From Paenibacillus sp. (lineage in GTDB: Bacteria > Bacillota > Bacilli > Paenibacillales > Paenibacillaceae), in contig JAFWEX010000001.1 of NCBI GenBank assembly GCA_017512705.1, forward strand, positions 1 to 64,000: a DNA stretch of 64,000 nt. Direction: 5' to 3'. How positions within the stretch are numbered: the first letter of the stretch is position 1; each line of letters begins with the position of its first letter. The notes under the pieces are model-generated. The model searched no databases. It had not been told where the DNA came from and saw only the letters and a list, made by a program, of their open reading frames with translations. This document shows positions 34,942 to 42,713 of this stretch, piece after piece. Both the position numbers and the translations under genes were made by a program.

Positions 34942-36610
34942 ATAATGTCGCCCGATTAATTCCCAGACGTTCAGCAGCTTTGGACTGATTGTTATTTTCC
35001 TCCTGAAGCACTCGCTGGATCACTTCTTTCTCAATCTCTTTCAGTGTGCCATTCAGTTTCATTGCACTCGTAGTCACTGCAGACTGCTGGTGCAGGAGGC
35101 GGGTTAGGGTTTCGCTTGTGATCACATAATCCGGTTCATTCAATGCAGCTTGTTTTATTAAATATTTGAGTTGGTTAATGTTCATATCTGCAGATCGATC
35201 CCGAATCAGCTGCAATGCATCTTCCTTGATGCGTACAGCGGTTGTGCTGTATTTATGATAATATCCCGTCAGGAAATGCTGCATTAATGGTTCAAGATCC
35301 TCAGCACGATCGGCAAGACTTGGCATTATAAGCGTATTCAGTTTCAGCTGGAGTGACCAATTCAGATTAGGCACATGCTCACTTAGAATAAACAGGCCGA
35401 TGTTGTTGTGGAGACACGTCTCGATAAAGGTTAGCAGCTCGGGATCCTGCAGGCGTGATTCGATCTGATTCAGTTCCACCGTTTTCACCTTGGTTAGTGG
35501 TATTTTGTGCAAATGGCCTGAAGGAACCTGAGAGAGATCGATTTGCAACAAAAGTCCACCGCCAGAGTGCATCTGATGCATATGTTTGACTAAGAACGAT
35601 TTCCCTGAGTCGGCTTCGCCCAGCAAATATATCGGTTCATGATGTTCGTACAGCGCACGGATGTTTTTTAATAGTGCCTGCATGGCAGGAGACTCAGCAA
35701 CAATCGGTTCCATGGAAGCATCGGTGTAGGTGGTGATGCCGAATTGTGCAAAGGCGTAAGGTTCACCTTTTTCCAGTAAAAATACCTTATAACTCTTGTT
35801 ATCCAACCTTGTTTCATACGCTTGAACTGTCAATTGAAAGTCGTCCATCATGAACACATTCTGAATCTTGGATTGATGGAATTCAAGACTGGTATTGATC
35901 AGGTATATATGATTATCGGTAAGCGGATTGCGGTCAAAATCAGTCAGGTTCTCAAACACGACTTGGTTCTGTTCACCTAAAATCAGCAGATTAGGATGCT
36001 CTTGTGTAACCAGATCATTGAGAATGACAGAGATCGTCTGATTTTTGCTCAAATATCGGTAGACCAGCTGTGCATCTTCCATGGCTCTCCGAATGGACTC
36101 CGTGCCAGATTGGATCAATAAACCTTCCAAACCGTATGCCTTTGCGGTATTTACCGTAATAACATCACCAACAATTTGCTGGTAACCTGACGCTTTTAAC
36201 TCCAGCAGCAGTCGTGCAACTTCCTCTGAGCTGTGGATCGTATATACTTTAAGTGGAAGATCCATGAGGTCGATAATCGATTGTGCACCGGATGTAATAT
36301 TGGAGAATCCAACGATGGCCGTATGTCCGTTATATTGACTGGCCAAAGTGAGCGAACGAATCATGTCATACCCTGATAATTGCACATCAATCACCGGTAC
36401 GGTAACTGCTTGTTTAATGAGTTGCGCGGTACCCCCGCGGCTAATGATAATGTCTGCACCATCTTTTTCAGCCTGGATCGCCAGTTCGACCCCCTTCGCT
36501 AAGTCACCCACTTCAATCTGAACGGCTAACTGAGGATAGTGGGGGATGCAGTCTTGTATAATAGGAATCATCGACTCATAAGGAGCAATGAAATGAACTC
36601 GTGTACGCAT
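34922..36610 (-). CDS. PrpR_N-domain regulator with degenerate AAA+ and Fis-type HTH
   Basis: This 562-residue regulator has an N-terminal PrpR_N sensor domain (about 1-190, with DGADIIISRGGTA and IVGDVITVNTAKAYG), a PAS-like linker, a short AAA+-like domain (about 310-480) and a Fis-type HTH at the end (NQSKAAERLGINRATLWRKL). Walker A survives as GEADSGKS, but the GAFTGA sigma-54 loop and a normal Walker B are absent and the domain is shortened. It probably does not act through sigma-54. It lies upstream of the permease, kinase and dehydrogenase genes and is the likely regulator of that operon, perhaps sensing the substrate acid. Confidence 0.85.
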   Translation of the reverse strand: MRTRVHFIAPYESMIPIIQDCIPHYPQLAVQIEVGDLAKGVELAIQAEKDGADIIISRGGTAQLIKQAVTVPVIDVQLSGYDMIRSLTLASQYNGHTAIVGFSNITSGAQSIIDLMDLPLKVYTIHSSEEVARLLLELKASGYQQIVGDVITVNTAKAYGLEGLLIQSGTESIRRAMEDAQLVYRYLSKNQTISVILNDLVTQEHPNLLILGEQNQVVFENLTDFDRNPLTDNHIYLINTSLEFHQSKIQNVFMMDDFQLTVQAYETRLDNKSYKVFLLEKGEPYAFAQFGITTYTDASMEPIVAESPAMQALLKNIRALYEHHEPIYLLGEADSGKSFLVKHMHQMHSGGGLLLQIDLSQVPSGHLHKIPLTKVKTVELNQIESRLQDPELLTFIETCLHNNIGLFILSEHVPNLNWSLQLKLNTLIMPSLADRAEDLEPLMQHFLTGYYHKYSTTAVRIKEDALQLIRDRSADMNINQLKYLIKQAALNEPDYVITSETLTRLLHQQSAVTTSAMKLNGTLKEIEKEVIQRVLQEENNNQSKAAERLGINRATLWRKLKD

Positions 36611-36735
36611 AGTTTTCCTGCCTTTTATAAATTCATTGATCCCTTTATTATAGCTAACTTGCAGGGGAAAGACATCCTTGGAAGGCGATGAAGTATTATA
36701 GATGGAGAACGTGTAAAAGGAAGGAGTGAAGAGAA

Positions 36736-36957
36736 ATGCCCAATACTCATAGAGCTGCAGATCCCGATCACATTATCCAGTGCGTTGTGGAACGGTTTCC
36801 GTGCAGAGTGCTCTGGAGCGAAGGCCGTCCATGTCTGGAGTACCAGCGGGAGGAAGATGTTGCAGTGATCACCGAATATGTTCGGACGACATATGGGGTG
36901 GAGCTGCTGGATGTATTTTTCACAGCGGTACAGAGTCTACCGGAGGAGGCAGAATGA
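36736..36957 (+). CDS. small uncharacterised protein (73 residues)
   Basis: ATG follows GGAAGGAGTG at good spacing. The product is soluble and acidic and has three cysteines (near residues 16, 23 and 33). I do not recognise a family. Its stop overlaps the start of a 32-codon frame (ATGA), which makes a small coupled pair ahead of the pspA operon. Confidence 0.6.
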   Translation: MPNTHRAADPDHIIQCVVERFPCRVLWSEGRPCLEYQREEDVAVITEYVRTTYGVELLDVFFTAVQSLPEEAE

Positions 36958-37052
36958 AATACATGATCATCGACGGCGGACACGATCTACATAATACGAA
37001 TACCGAACAAATAGCCGAGGAAAGTATAACATTTATTGCAGAACAAAGATGA
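36954..37052 (+). CDS. small peptide of 32 residues, coupled to the 73-residue gene
   Basis: ATG 36954 overlaps the upstream stop by 4 bases and is preceded by GGAGGAGG at ideal spacing, which argues that it is translated. The peptide begins MKYMIIDGGHDL and ends in an acidic amphipathic helix. No function is known. It could also be a leftover from a shortened gene. Confidence 0.5.
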   Translation: MKYMIIDGGHDLHNTNTEQIAEESITFIAEQR

Positions 37053-37078
37053 AATGATTATTAAATATGAAACGTATG
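37050..37078 (+). promoter_or_regulatory. candidate ECF-sigma (SigW-like) promoter of the pspA operon
   Basis: TGAAAT and CGTATG are 17 bases apart, close to the SigW pattern TGAAAC-16-CGTA that drives pspA in B. subtilis. A second TGAAAC is present at 37068-37073 but has no correctly spaced -10 box. Confidence 0.45.
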
Positions 37079-37132
37079 CCGTCGTATTCATGTATTATAT
37101 TCATATGAACATACCCGAAGGAGGAACGAATG

Positions 37133-37840
37133 ATGGGAATCTTATCGAGGTTTAGAGACGTGATGAAAGCTAATGTGAACCACATGCTTCGCCGGTCGGA
37201 GGACCCGGAGCAGACCGTGAATGAGTATATGCGCAGCCTGAGTAGTGATTTGGGACAGGTGAAGGCAGAGACAACTGCGGTGATGGCGGATGAAAATCGG
37301 GCGAAGCGGGCACTGGATGAGTGCCAGGCTGAGGTGAACAAGCTACAACGTTATGCGGAGAAGTCAGCCGAGTCAGGCGATGTAGACAAAGCACGGAGCT
37401 TTTTGGAGAAAAAAGTGAAGCTGGCAGATAAACGTAATGAATTGCAAGCGGCTTATGATCGGGCTTCTGCCAAAGCGAGAATGATGAAACACATGAACGA
37501 TAAACTCGTTGCAGATTTGGAGAAATTGGAAGCGAGACATGTGGAGCTGAAGGGCCGAATGGCGGATGCGAAGGCACAGCAGCAACTTAATGAACAGAAT
37601 GCCTCAGCGAACCGCGCTGAAACCGCGTTTAAAGCGATGGAGGATCGAGCCAATCAGGCACTGAACGAAGCGGAAGCACTCGCCGAGCTTCGCGCAGGTA
37701 CGCAGGAGAACGATCTGGATGAACTGATTGCACAACTGGAGCGGGATATGAACGCCGATGCGGGTAATAGGGAGAGTGAGCACTCGACTCCTAGTGCGGA
37801 CGAGGAACTGGCGGCCATTCAGGAGAAACTCGGGAAATAA
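37133..37840 (+). CDS. pspA: PspA/IM30-family membrane-stress protein
   Basis: This 235-residue protein is almost all coiled-coil helix, as in PspA/Vipp1/LiaH, which form rings and rods on damaged membranes. The N-terminus GILSRFRDVMKANVNHMLRRSEDPE is the amphipathic membrane-binding helix plus the first coil. The second of two ATGs (37130 and 37133) is 8 bases after AAGGAGG and fits the family start. It is the first gene of a four-gene cluster matching B. subtilis pspA-ydjG-ydjH-ydjI. Confidence 0.92.
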   Translation: MGILSRFRDVMKANVNHMLRRSEDPEQTVNEYMRSLSSDLGQVKAETTAVMADENRAKRALDECQAEVNKLQRYAEKSAESGDVDKARSFLEKKVKLADKRNELQAAYDRASAKARMMKHMNDKLVADLEKLEARHVELKGRMADAKAQQQLNEQNASANRAETAFKAMEDRANQALNEAEALAELRAGTQENDLDELIAQLERDMNADAGNRESEHSTPSADEELAAIQEKLGK

Positions 37841-37881
37841 TATATCACATTGACACTCAATTCAGACACGGAGGTGAGCAA

Positions 37882-38913
37882 ATGCCAGTATTAGAATATA
37901 AGTGCCCGAACTGCGGCAGTGGCATGATTTTTGATAGTGTATCCGGTGCATTATCTTGTCCCAGCTGCGGACGCCAGGACAACATCGAGCAACTTCCTGA
38001 TCCCCTGAAGAAACAGGTGTTTACGGAGGGAGAAGTCAAAGAATATCACTGTAACAGCTGCGGAGCAGACATCGTAACCGAACCGGAGACAAGTGCAACG
38101 ACATGCAGTTTCTGCGGTGCGGCAGTGGTGCTTAGTGATCGGCTTACGGGCAACCTGGCCCCAGCGATGGTGATTCCTTTTTCAATCAACAAAGAGCAAG
38201 CAAAACAGGCATTCAAAAAGTGGTGTAGAAACGGTCTGCTCACGCCAAGCGGTTTCATGACCGCAGATCGTATCCAGAGCATTACTGGCATTTATGTGCC
38301 GTTCTGGCTGTACGATTTACATAATCGAATAGAAGTTCATGCCCAAGGCACCAAGGTGAGATCTTACACGCAGGGTGATTACCGATATACAGAGACGCAG
38401 CATTTTGATATTTATCGTAAAATTCGGTTGGAATATGTGAATCTGCCCATCGATGCTTCGGAAAAAATGAACGATGAACTGATGGATAAACTAGAGCCGT
38501 TTCCTTACAATGAGCTAAAACTATTCAAGACCCCGTATCTGGCTGGATATATAGCGGAAAAATACAGTTATACCGAAGATGAGCTCTTCCCACGAGCCAA
38601 GGATAAAACGAGATCTTACATCGATTCTTATATTGCTTCTACCGTATCCGGATACACGAGCGTGAGCTACACCAATAAAGAAATTGACACTACGCTCAAA
38701 AATGCAGACTATGTGCTTCTCCCGGTATGGATGGTCAACTATGATTTCAATCGTAAACAGTATACCTTTGCCATGAACGGACAGACGGGAAAAGTTGTCG
38801 GCAAGCCGCCGATCAGTAAGGCCAAAGTGGCCGGATGGTTCACAGGTGTCTCGGCTGTTTCGCTATTGTCGCTGAAGCTGGTGTCGTGGATGATGGGAGG
38901 TGGATTCCTGTGA
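37882..38913 (+). CDS. ydjG: YdjG-like double zinc-ribbon membrane protein
   Basis: This 343-residue protein starts with two zinc ribbons: CPNCG/CPSCG (Cys about 9-32) and CNSCG/CSFCG (about 56-77). A central beta-rich domain follows (about 95-310), and a hydrophobic C-terminal segment (about 318-338) could anchor it in the membrane. It matches YdjG of B. subtilis, which acts with YdjH and YdjI in recruiting PspA to the membrane. The start follows GGAGGTGA. It overlaps the next gene by 4 bases. Confidence 0.87.
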   Translation: MPVLEYKCPNCGSGMIFDSVSGALSCPSCGRQDNIEQLPDPLKKQVFTEGEVKEYHCNSCGADIVTEPETSATTCSFCGAAVVLSDRLTGNLAPAMVIPFSINKEQAKQAFKKWCRNGLLTPSGFMTADRIQSITGIYVPFWLYDLHNRIEVHAQGTKVRSYTQGDYRYTETQHFDIYRKIRLEYVNLPIDASEKMNDELMDKLEPFPYNELKLFKTPYLAGYIAEKYSYTEDELFPRAKDKTRSYIDSYIASTVSGYTSVSYTNKEIDTTLKNADYVLLPVWMVNYDFNRKQYTFAMNGQTGKVVGKPPISKAKVAGWFTGVSAVSLLSLKLVSWMMGGGFL

Positions 38914-39707
38914 GCAAAAAACGGCCTTTAGCTGTGATGGCTGCGCTAATTGTACTCCTAGTGACGATGATTGCTCCGATCTTCCCTATATCATCGGCAT
39001 CCGCAGCAGAGACTAAAAATCTCATCTTTGATGAGGCTAACCTGCTAAGTGAGCAGGATCGAGATGAATTGAATGCCCTGGCCAATCAGTATTCGGCTGA
39101 GCGTCAGACGGATTTAATTATTTATACTACTAACAATGAGGAGCAAAAGGAAGATGAGCTCCTGACTCAGGAATTCTACGATAATCGGGCACCAGGGTAT
39201 GATAAACCTCATGGAAACACCGTTATGCTCACAATGGATATGTATCATCGTAAAGTATACGCAGCGGGTTTTTATAAGGGCGAAGAGTACGTTGATAACA
39301 GCAGAGTAGACAAAATTACAGAAAAAATTGCTCCAGACTTGTCAGATGGCAATTATCGAGTGGCTTTTGAGAAGTTTCTAAATCTCTCTTATGAATATTT
39401 GGACCTGAAGCCCGGGGTGAACCCGGACAATATTTTGTTTAAGACATGGTTTCAGCTTGCCGCATCTGTTGCCATTGGCGGTATTGTTGTTGGTGTCATG
39501 ACGTATCGTTCGGGTGGACGTGTGACGGTGAACCGTGCTACCTATGAGGATTCGGAGAACTCGCATGTGATTGATCGTCAGGATCGATATATTCGTACAA
39601 CGGTCACGAAGACCAAAATTGAGAAGAATAACAATAACGGCGGAGGTGGCGGTGGAGGCACTACCGCAGGCGGGCATTCACATAGCGGCAGCAGTCGGTC
39701 GTTCTAA
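38910..39707 (+). CDS. ydjH: YdjH-like TPM-domain membrane protein
   Basis: This 265-residue protein starts with GTG 38910, overlapping the upstream stop (GTGA), after GGGAGGTGG. It has a signal peptide or N-terminal helix (about 8-30), a TPM/TLP18 domain outside the membrane (about 40-170, with LIFDEANLLSEQDRDELN), one membrane helix (about 197-213) and a glycine-rich tail ending in GHSHSGSSRSF. It matches YdjH of B. subtilis in order and layout. Confidence 0.87.
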   Translation: MSKKRPLAVMAALIVLLVTMIAPIFPISSASAAETKNLIFDEANLLSEQDRDELNALANQYSAERQTDLIIYTTNNEEQKEDELLTQEFYDNRAPGYDKPHGNTVMLTMDMYHRKVYAAGFYKGEEYVDNSRVDKITEKIAPDLSDGNYRVAFEKFLNLSYEYLDLKPGVNPDNILFKTWFQLAASVAIGGIVVGVMTYRSGGRVTVNRATYEDSENSHVIDRQDRYIRTTVTKTKIEKNNNNGGGGGGGTTAGGHSHSGSSRSF

Positions 39708-39729
39708 AAATGAAGGGATGGGATCGAAC

Positions 39730-40770
39730 ATGGGATTTTTCAGAAATCAGTTTTCCAACGTAGTGGAATGGGAAGAATTCAGAGATGATATGATCTTCTG
39801 GAAGTGGAGCAATCGAGAGATCAAGAAGGGCAGTAAGCTGATTATCCGCTCGGGACAGGATGCGATTTTCCTCAATAACGGCAAGGTGGAAGGTATTTTT
39901 GAGGACGAAGGTACGTTTAATATCGATTCTGATATTATTCCGTTTCTGTCTACGTTGAAAGGCTTCAAGTTTGGATTCAACAGCGGCATGCGGGTAGAGG
40001 TATTGTTTGTAAATACAAAAGAGTTTACGGTACGCTGGGGCACGAGAAGTCCGGTATTAATTCCGACACCACAGCTTCCGGGCGGCATGCCGATTCGGGC
40101 GAACGGAACGTTTAACTTCAAAGTGAGTGACTATGTGACCCTGATTGATAAAATTGCGGGCATCAAACAGAGCTATCTGGTCGAGGATGTCAAAATTCGC
40201 ATCACATCTGTACTGGATCAGTTGCTGATGAAGTGGATCAGCCGTGAAGGTAAGGACATGTTCAATCTTCAGGCGAATGCTTCGGACATTGCACGCGGTA
40301 TTCAAGAGGATCTGGATATGCAGATGATGGATATCGGGATTGGCATTACAGGGTTCCAGGTGATGAGTTTTAACTATCCGCAGGAGATTCAGGATATGAT
40401 CACCAAAACCGCTTCCCACGAGATGATCGGTAACCTGCAGAAATACCAGCAGGTGAGCATGACCGACGGCATCTCCTCTGGTAAAGTACAGGGCGGCGGT
40501 GCAGCATCAGATATGGCAGGCATGATGATGGGCATGAACATGGCCAATGAAATGATGAAAAACATGAACCAGAATCAAAACCAGCAGAACAATCAAAACT
40601 CGAATGCTCAGAACCAAAACAACCAGAATCAAGGTCAACCGCAGAACAATAATTCGGGTGCGTCTCCGTCTTCTAACGGTGATGGCAAAAAGCCGAACTT
40701 CTGCCCGAACTGTGGCGCCAAAAACGAAGGAGCCAACTTCTGTCCGAACTGTGGTCAAAAGCTGGCATAA
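39730..40770 (+). CDS. ydjI: YdjI-like SPFH-domain protein with zinc ribbon
   Basis: This 346-residue protein has an N-terminal SPFH/virion-core-like domain (about 1-240), a Gly/Met-rich hinge, an Asn/Gln-rich low-complexity linker (about 275-315) and a C-terminal zinc ribbon (CPNCG...CPNCG). It matches YdjI of B. subtilis. The frame is open further upstream through the end of ydjH, but ATG 39730 follows GAAGGGA and fits the family start. It would localise to the membrane with YdjGH and recruit PspA. Confidence 0.87.
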   Translation: MGFFRNQFSNVVEWEEFRDDMIFWKWSNREIKKGSKLIIRSGQDAIFLNNGKVEGIFEDEGTFNIDSDIIPFLSTLKGFKFGFNSGMRVEVLFVNTKEFTVRWGTRSPVLIPTPQLPGGMPIRANGTFNFKVSDYVTLIDKIAGIKQSYLVEDVKIRITSVLDQLLMKWISREGKDMFNLQANASDIARGIQEDLDMQMMDIGIGITGFQVMSFNYPQEIQDMITKTASHEMIGNLQKYQQVSMTDGISSGKVQGGGAASDMAGMMMGMNMANEMMKNMNQNQNQQNNQNSNAQNQNNQNQGQPQNNNSGASPSSNGDGKKPNFCPNCGAKNEGANFCPNCGQKLA

Positions 40771-40929
40771 TGGAGTAGCATGGGGTGAGCGTACCCTGGA
40801 ATAGAAGAGTTAGCTTCGCAGTGAGACTTAATGTCTGTTGTGGAGCTGACTCTTTATGTTTCTAATGACAGTAGGCACAAAGGTTAAGGGATACGGAAAG
40901 ACGCTTTTCCTTTTTACATTAGCAAACAG

Positions 40930-40958
40930 TTGACATCGCAACAAAAATCATTTATCTT
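40930..40958 (+). promoter_or_regulatory. promoter of the DUF896 gene
   Basis: A consensus TTGACA (40930-40935), a 17-base spacer and TATCTT (40953-40958). The -10 box is the first part of the 18-bp operator at 40953-40970, so a bound repressor would cover it. Confidence 0.65.
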
Positions 40959-40970
40959 TATATTAAGATA
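40953..40970. promoter_or_regulatory. 18-bp operator, copy 1 (MhqR-type candidate)
   Basis: TATCTTTATATTAAGATA is a near-palindrome with half-sites TATCTT and AAGATA. Its exact reverse complement occurs at 41413-41430 before the dioxygenase gene. The half-sites resemble the ATCT...AGAT core bound by the MarR-type quinone sensor MhqR of B. subtilis. Confidence 0.7.
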
Positions 40971-41058
40971 TTTAATTTGAATCAAATTGACAGCAATATC
41001 AACTTCAGAATATACTCCAATAAATATCTTCAATCTATATACAGGAGGAGAGATCCAG

Positions 41059-41289
41059 ATGATGATTCCAACACTGACACGAATTAATGAGCTCGCGAGA
41101 AAAGCCAAAGCGGGTGGATTGACGGAGATGGAGAAAGCAGAACAGACTCGCCTTCGTCAGGAATATTTGAAGACTTTTCGAGGTTCGGTCAACGACATTT
41201 TGCTGAATTCGACCATCTACGATCCAAACGGCGATGACGTGACTCCGGATAAATTGAAAAAAGTGCAGGCTTCCAGACAGAATCCATAG
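41059..41289 (+). CDS. DUF896 (YnzC-like) small protein
   Basis: This 76-residue protein has the family signature [23 protein letters not shown] near its start and a helical hairpin fold, ending in a short tail. ATG 41059 follows AGGAGGAGAG. DUF896 proteins are common in Firmicutes. In B. subtilis one is in the SOS operon yneA-yneB-ynzC. Here it is not with SOS genes but behind an operator shared with a dioxygenase. Confidence 0.85.
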   Translation: MMIPTLTRINELARKAKAGGLTEMEKAEQTRLRQEYLKTFRGSVNDILLNSTIYDPNGDDVTPDKLKKVQASRQNP

Positions 41290-41359
41290 GGCCTTGCGGT
41301 AGACAGGCTGTTTCGAAAAATAACTATGCAACGTCCCTTAATTAGTAAAGAGAATGCTC

Positions 41360-41401
41360 GTACTGGTGCCAGCTGCTGGAGTTCAGATCTGGCACTAGTA
41401 C
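41360..41401. promoter_or_regulatory. long inverted repeat between DUF896 and dioxygenase genes
   Basis: GTACTGGTGCCAG (41360-41372) pairs with CTGGCACTAGTAC (41389-41401) with one G-U. No T-run follows, so it is a weak candidate for a terminator. It could also bind a regulator of the dioxygenase. Confidence 0.55.
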
Positions 41402-41412
41402 AGCAGATTATA

Positions 41413-41430
41413 TATCTTAATATAAAGATA
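41413..41430. promoter_or_regulatory. 18-bp operator, copy 2 (MhqR-type candidate)
   Basis: TATCTTAATATAAAGATA is the exact reverse complement of the operator before the DUF896 gene, 44 bases before the dioxygenase ATG. An identical 18-mer in two promoter regions is unlikely to be chance. Confidence 0.72.
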
Positions 41431-41473
41431 ATTTGAACATACCACTTATGATACACAAGCCAAGGAGGCCATA

Positions 41474-42436
41474 ATGATGAACATTCAAACAACGGGTATT
41501 CACCACATTACCGCTTTTGCAGGAGATCCACAGGCTAACGTTGACTTTTACGCTGGCGTACTGGGACTTCGACTGGTGAAAAAAACAGTGAACTTCGACG
41601 CACCGGATGTATACCACCTGTACTTTGGAGATGAGTACGGCAGCCCGGGCACCATTATCACCTTCTTCCCGGCTGCTGGTTCACCACGAGGGCAGATTGG
41701 CGGCGGTCAAGTCGGCATCACTTCGTATGTCATTCCACCGGGTTCTATGGATTTTTGGCAGAACCGTCTGAAAGGTTTTAATATCGACGTGACTAGAACG
41801 AATCGCTTTGATGAAGAATTGTTGCAATTCCAAGACAGCGAAGGGTTACGCCTGGAATTGGTTGAACGGGAAGAGGGAGCAGCGAATACATGGGTGCAGG
41901 AAGGTATCCCGGCTGAACATGCGATCAAAGGTTTCGGCGGAGCAGTACTGTTCAGTGTGAACCCGCAGCGGACAATGGATGCATTACAGCGTATTCTCGG
42001 ATTTGAAAAAGTGGGCGAAAATGAGGAATATGCCCGTTTCCGGTCAATCGGAGATATCGGCAATATTGTGGATGTTCCGGTTAACCGTGTACCACTGGGC
42101 ATGGGCGGTGCAGGAACCGTGCACCATATCGCATGGCGCGCAGTCGATGATGTACAGCATGCACAATGGAGTGAAGCTGTGCGCAATTATGGATATCAGC
42201 CGACTCCGGTGCGGGATCGTCAGTATTTTAACGCCATTTACTTCAGAGAAGCTGGTGGCATTCTGTTCGAAATTGCTACCGATCCTCCGGGTTTTGCAAA
42301 AGACGAACAGGCTGATGCGCTTGGACAGAAACTGATGCTGCCAGAATGGTTTGAGCAGTACCGCACTCAGATTGAGGATAATCTGCAACCGATACAGGTA
42401 AGAACGCTTATGCCTGCAACAAAGGTTACCGAGTAA
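41474..42436 (+). CDS. ring-cleaving dioxygenase, MhqO-like (VOC superfamily)
   Basis: This 320-residue protein is built from two VOC/glyoxalase modules. The N-terminal module starts GIHHITAFAGDPQANVDFYAGVLG, and the second contains GTVHHIAWR and ends in an FEIATD metal-ligand strand. Metal ligands appear as HH, H and E in their usual places. MhqO-type enzymes in B. subtilis protect against quinones and catechols and are repressed by MhqR. Two ATGs (41474 and 41477) are possible, after AAGGAGG. Confidence 0.88.
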   Translation: MMNIQTTGIHHITAFAGDPQANVDFYAGVLGLRLVKKTVNFDAPDVYHLYFGDEYGSPGTIITFFPAAGSPRGQIGGGQVGITSYVIPPGSMDFWQNRLKGFNIDVTRTNRFDEELLQFQDSEGLRLELVEREEGAANTWVQEGIPAEHAIKGFGGAVLFSVNPQRTMDALQRILGFEKVGENEEYARFRSIGDIGNIVDVPVNRVPLGMGGAGTVHHIAWRAVDDVQHAQWSEAVRNYGYQPTPVRDRQYFNAIYFREAGGILFEIATDPPGFAKDEQADALGQKLMLPEWFEQYRTQIEDNLQPIQVRTLMPATKVTE

Positions 42437-42510
42437 AGAAACGTTAGAGAAGATAAGAAGATCAGGGTATAGGATAAATATAAGAGTAGATGACAAATAT
42501 GATCTGCAAG

Positions 42511-42542
42511 AGCCACGGACGGCCTTTGTTCGTGGCTTTAAT
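42511..42542 (+). terminator. terminator after the dioxygenase
   Basis: AGCCACG pairs with CGTGGCT around a loop that includes GGCC, then TTTAATATTTAT. It is a moderately strong terminator. Confidence 0.78.
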
Positions 42543-42713
42543 ATTTATTATAAGAGCATAAATATTTCTCATATATTTTCATACATGCAATCTGTTAATA
42601 TGGGACTAGGTACAAGTAAATCTGCCATATCTATGAAGTTCGTTCTATTTAGATGAGCTTAGCCCGGGAAGAGTGTTTCCCAGATATGGGGATGACAATC
42701 AGGAGGGAAATCA

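Noticed and set aside
39571..39729. Extension of the YdjI-like frame into the end of ydjH
   Set aside because: It has no ribosome site and would overlap the glycine-rich end of the TPM protein. The family start fits ATG 39730.
40560..40640. Short repeats resembling a CRISPR-like or tandem array
   Set aside because: They are Asn/Gln codon repeats (AAC, CAG, AAT, CAA) inside the low-complexity linker of the YdjI-like protein.
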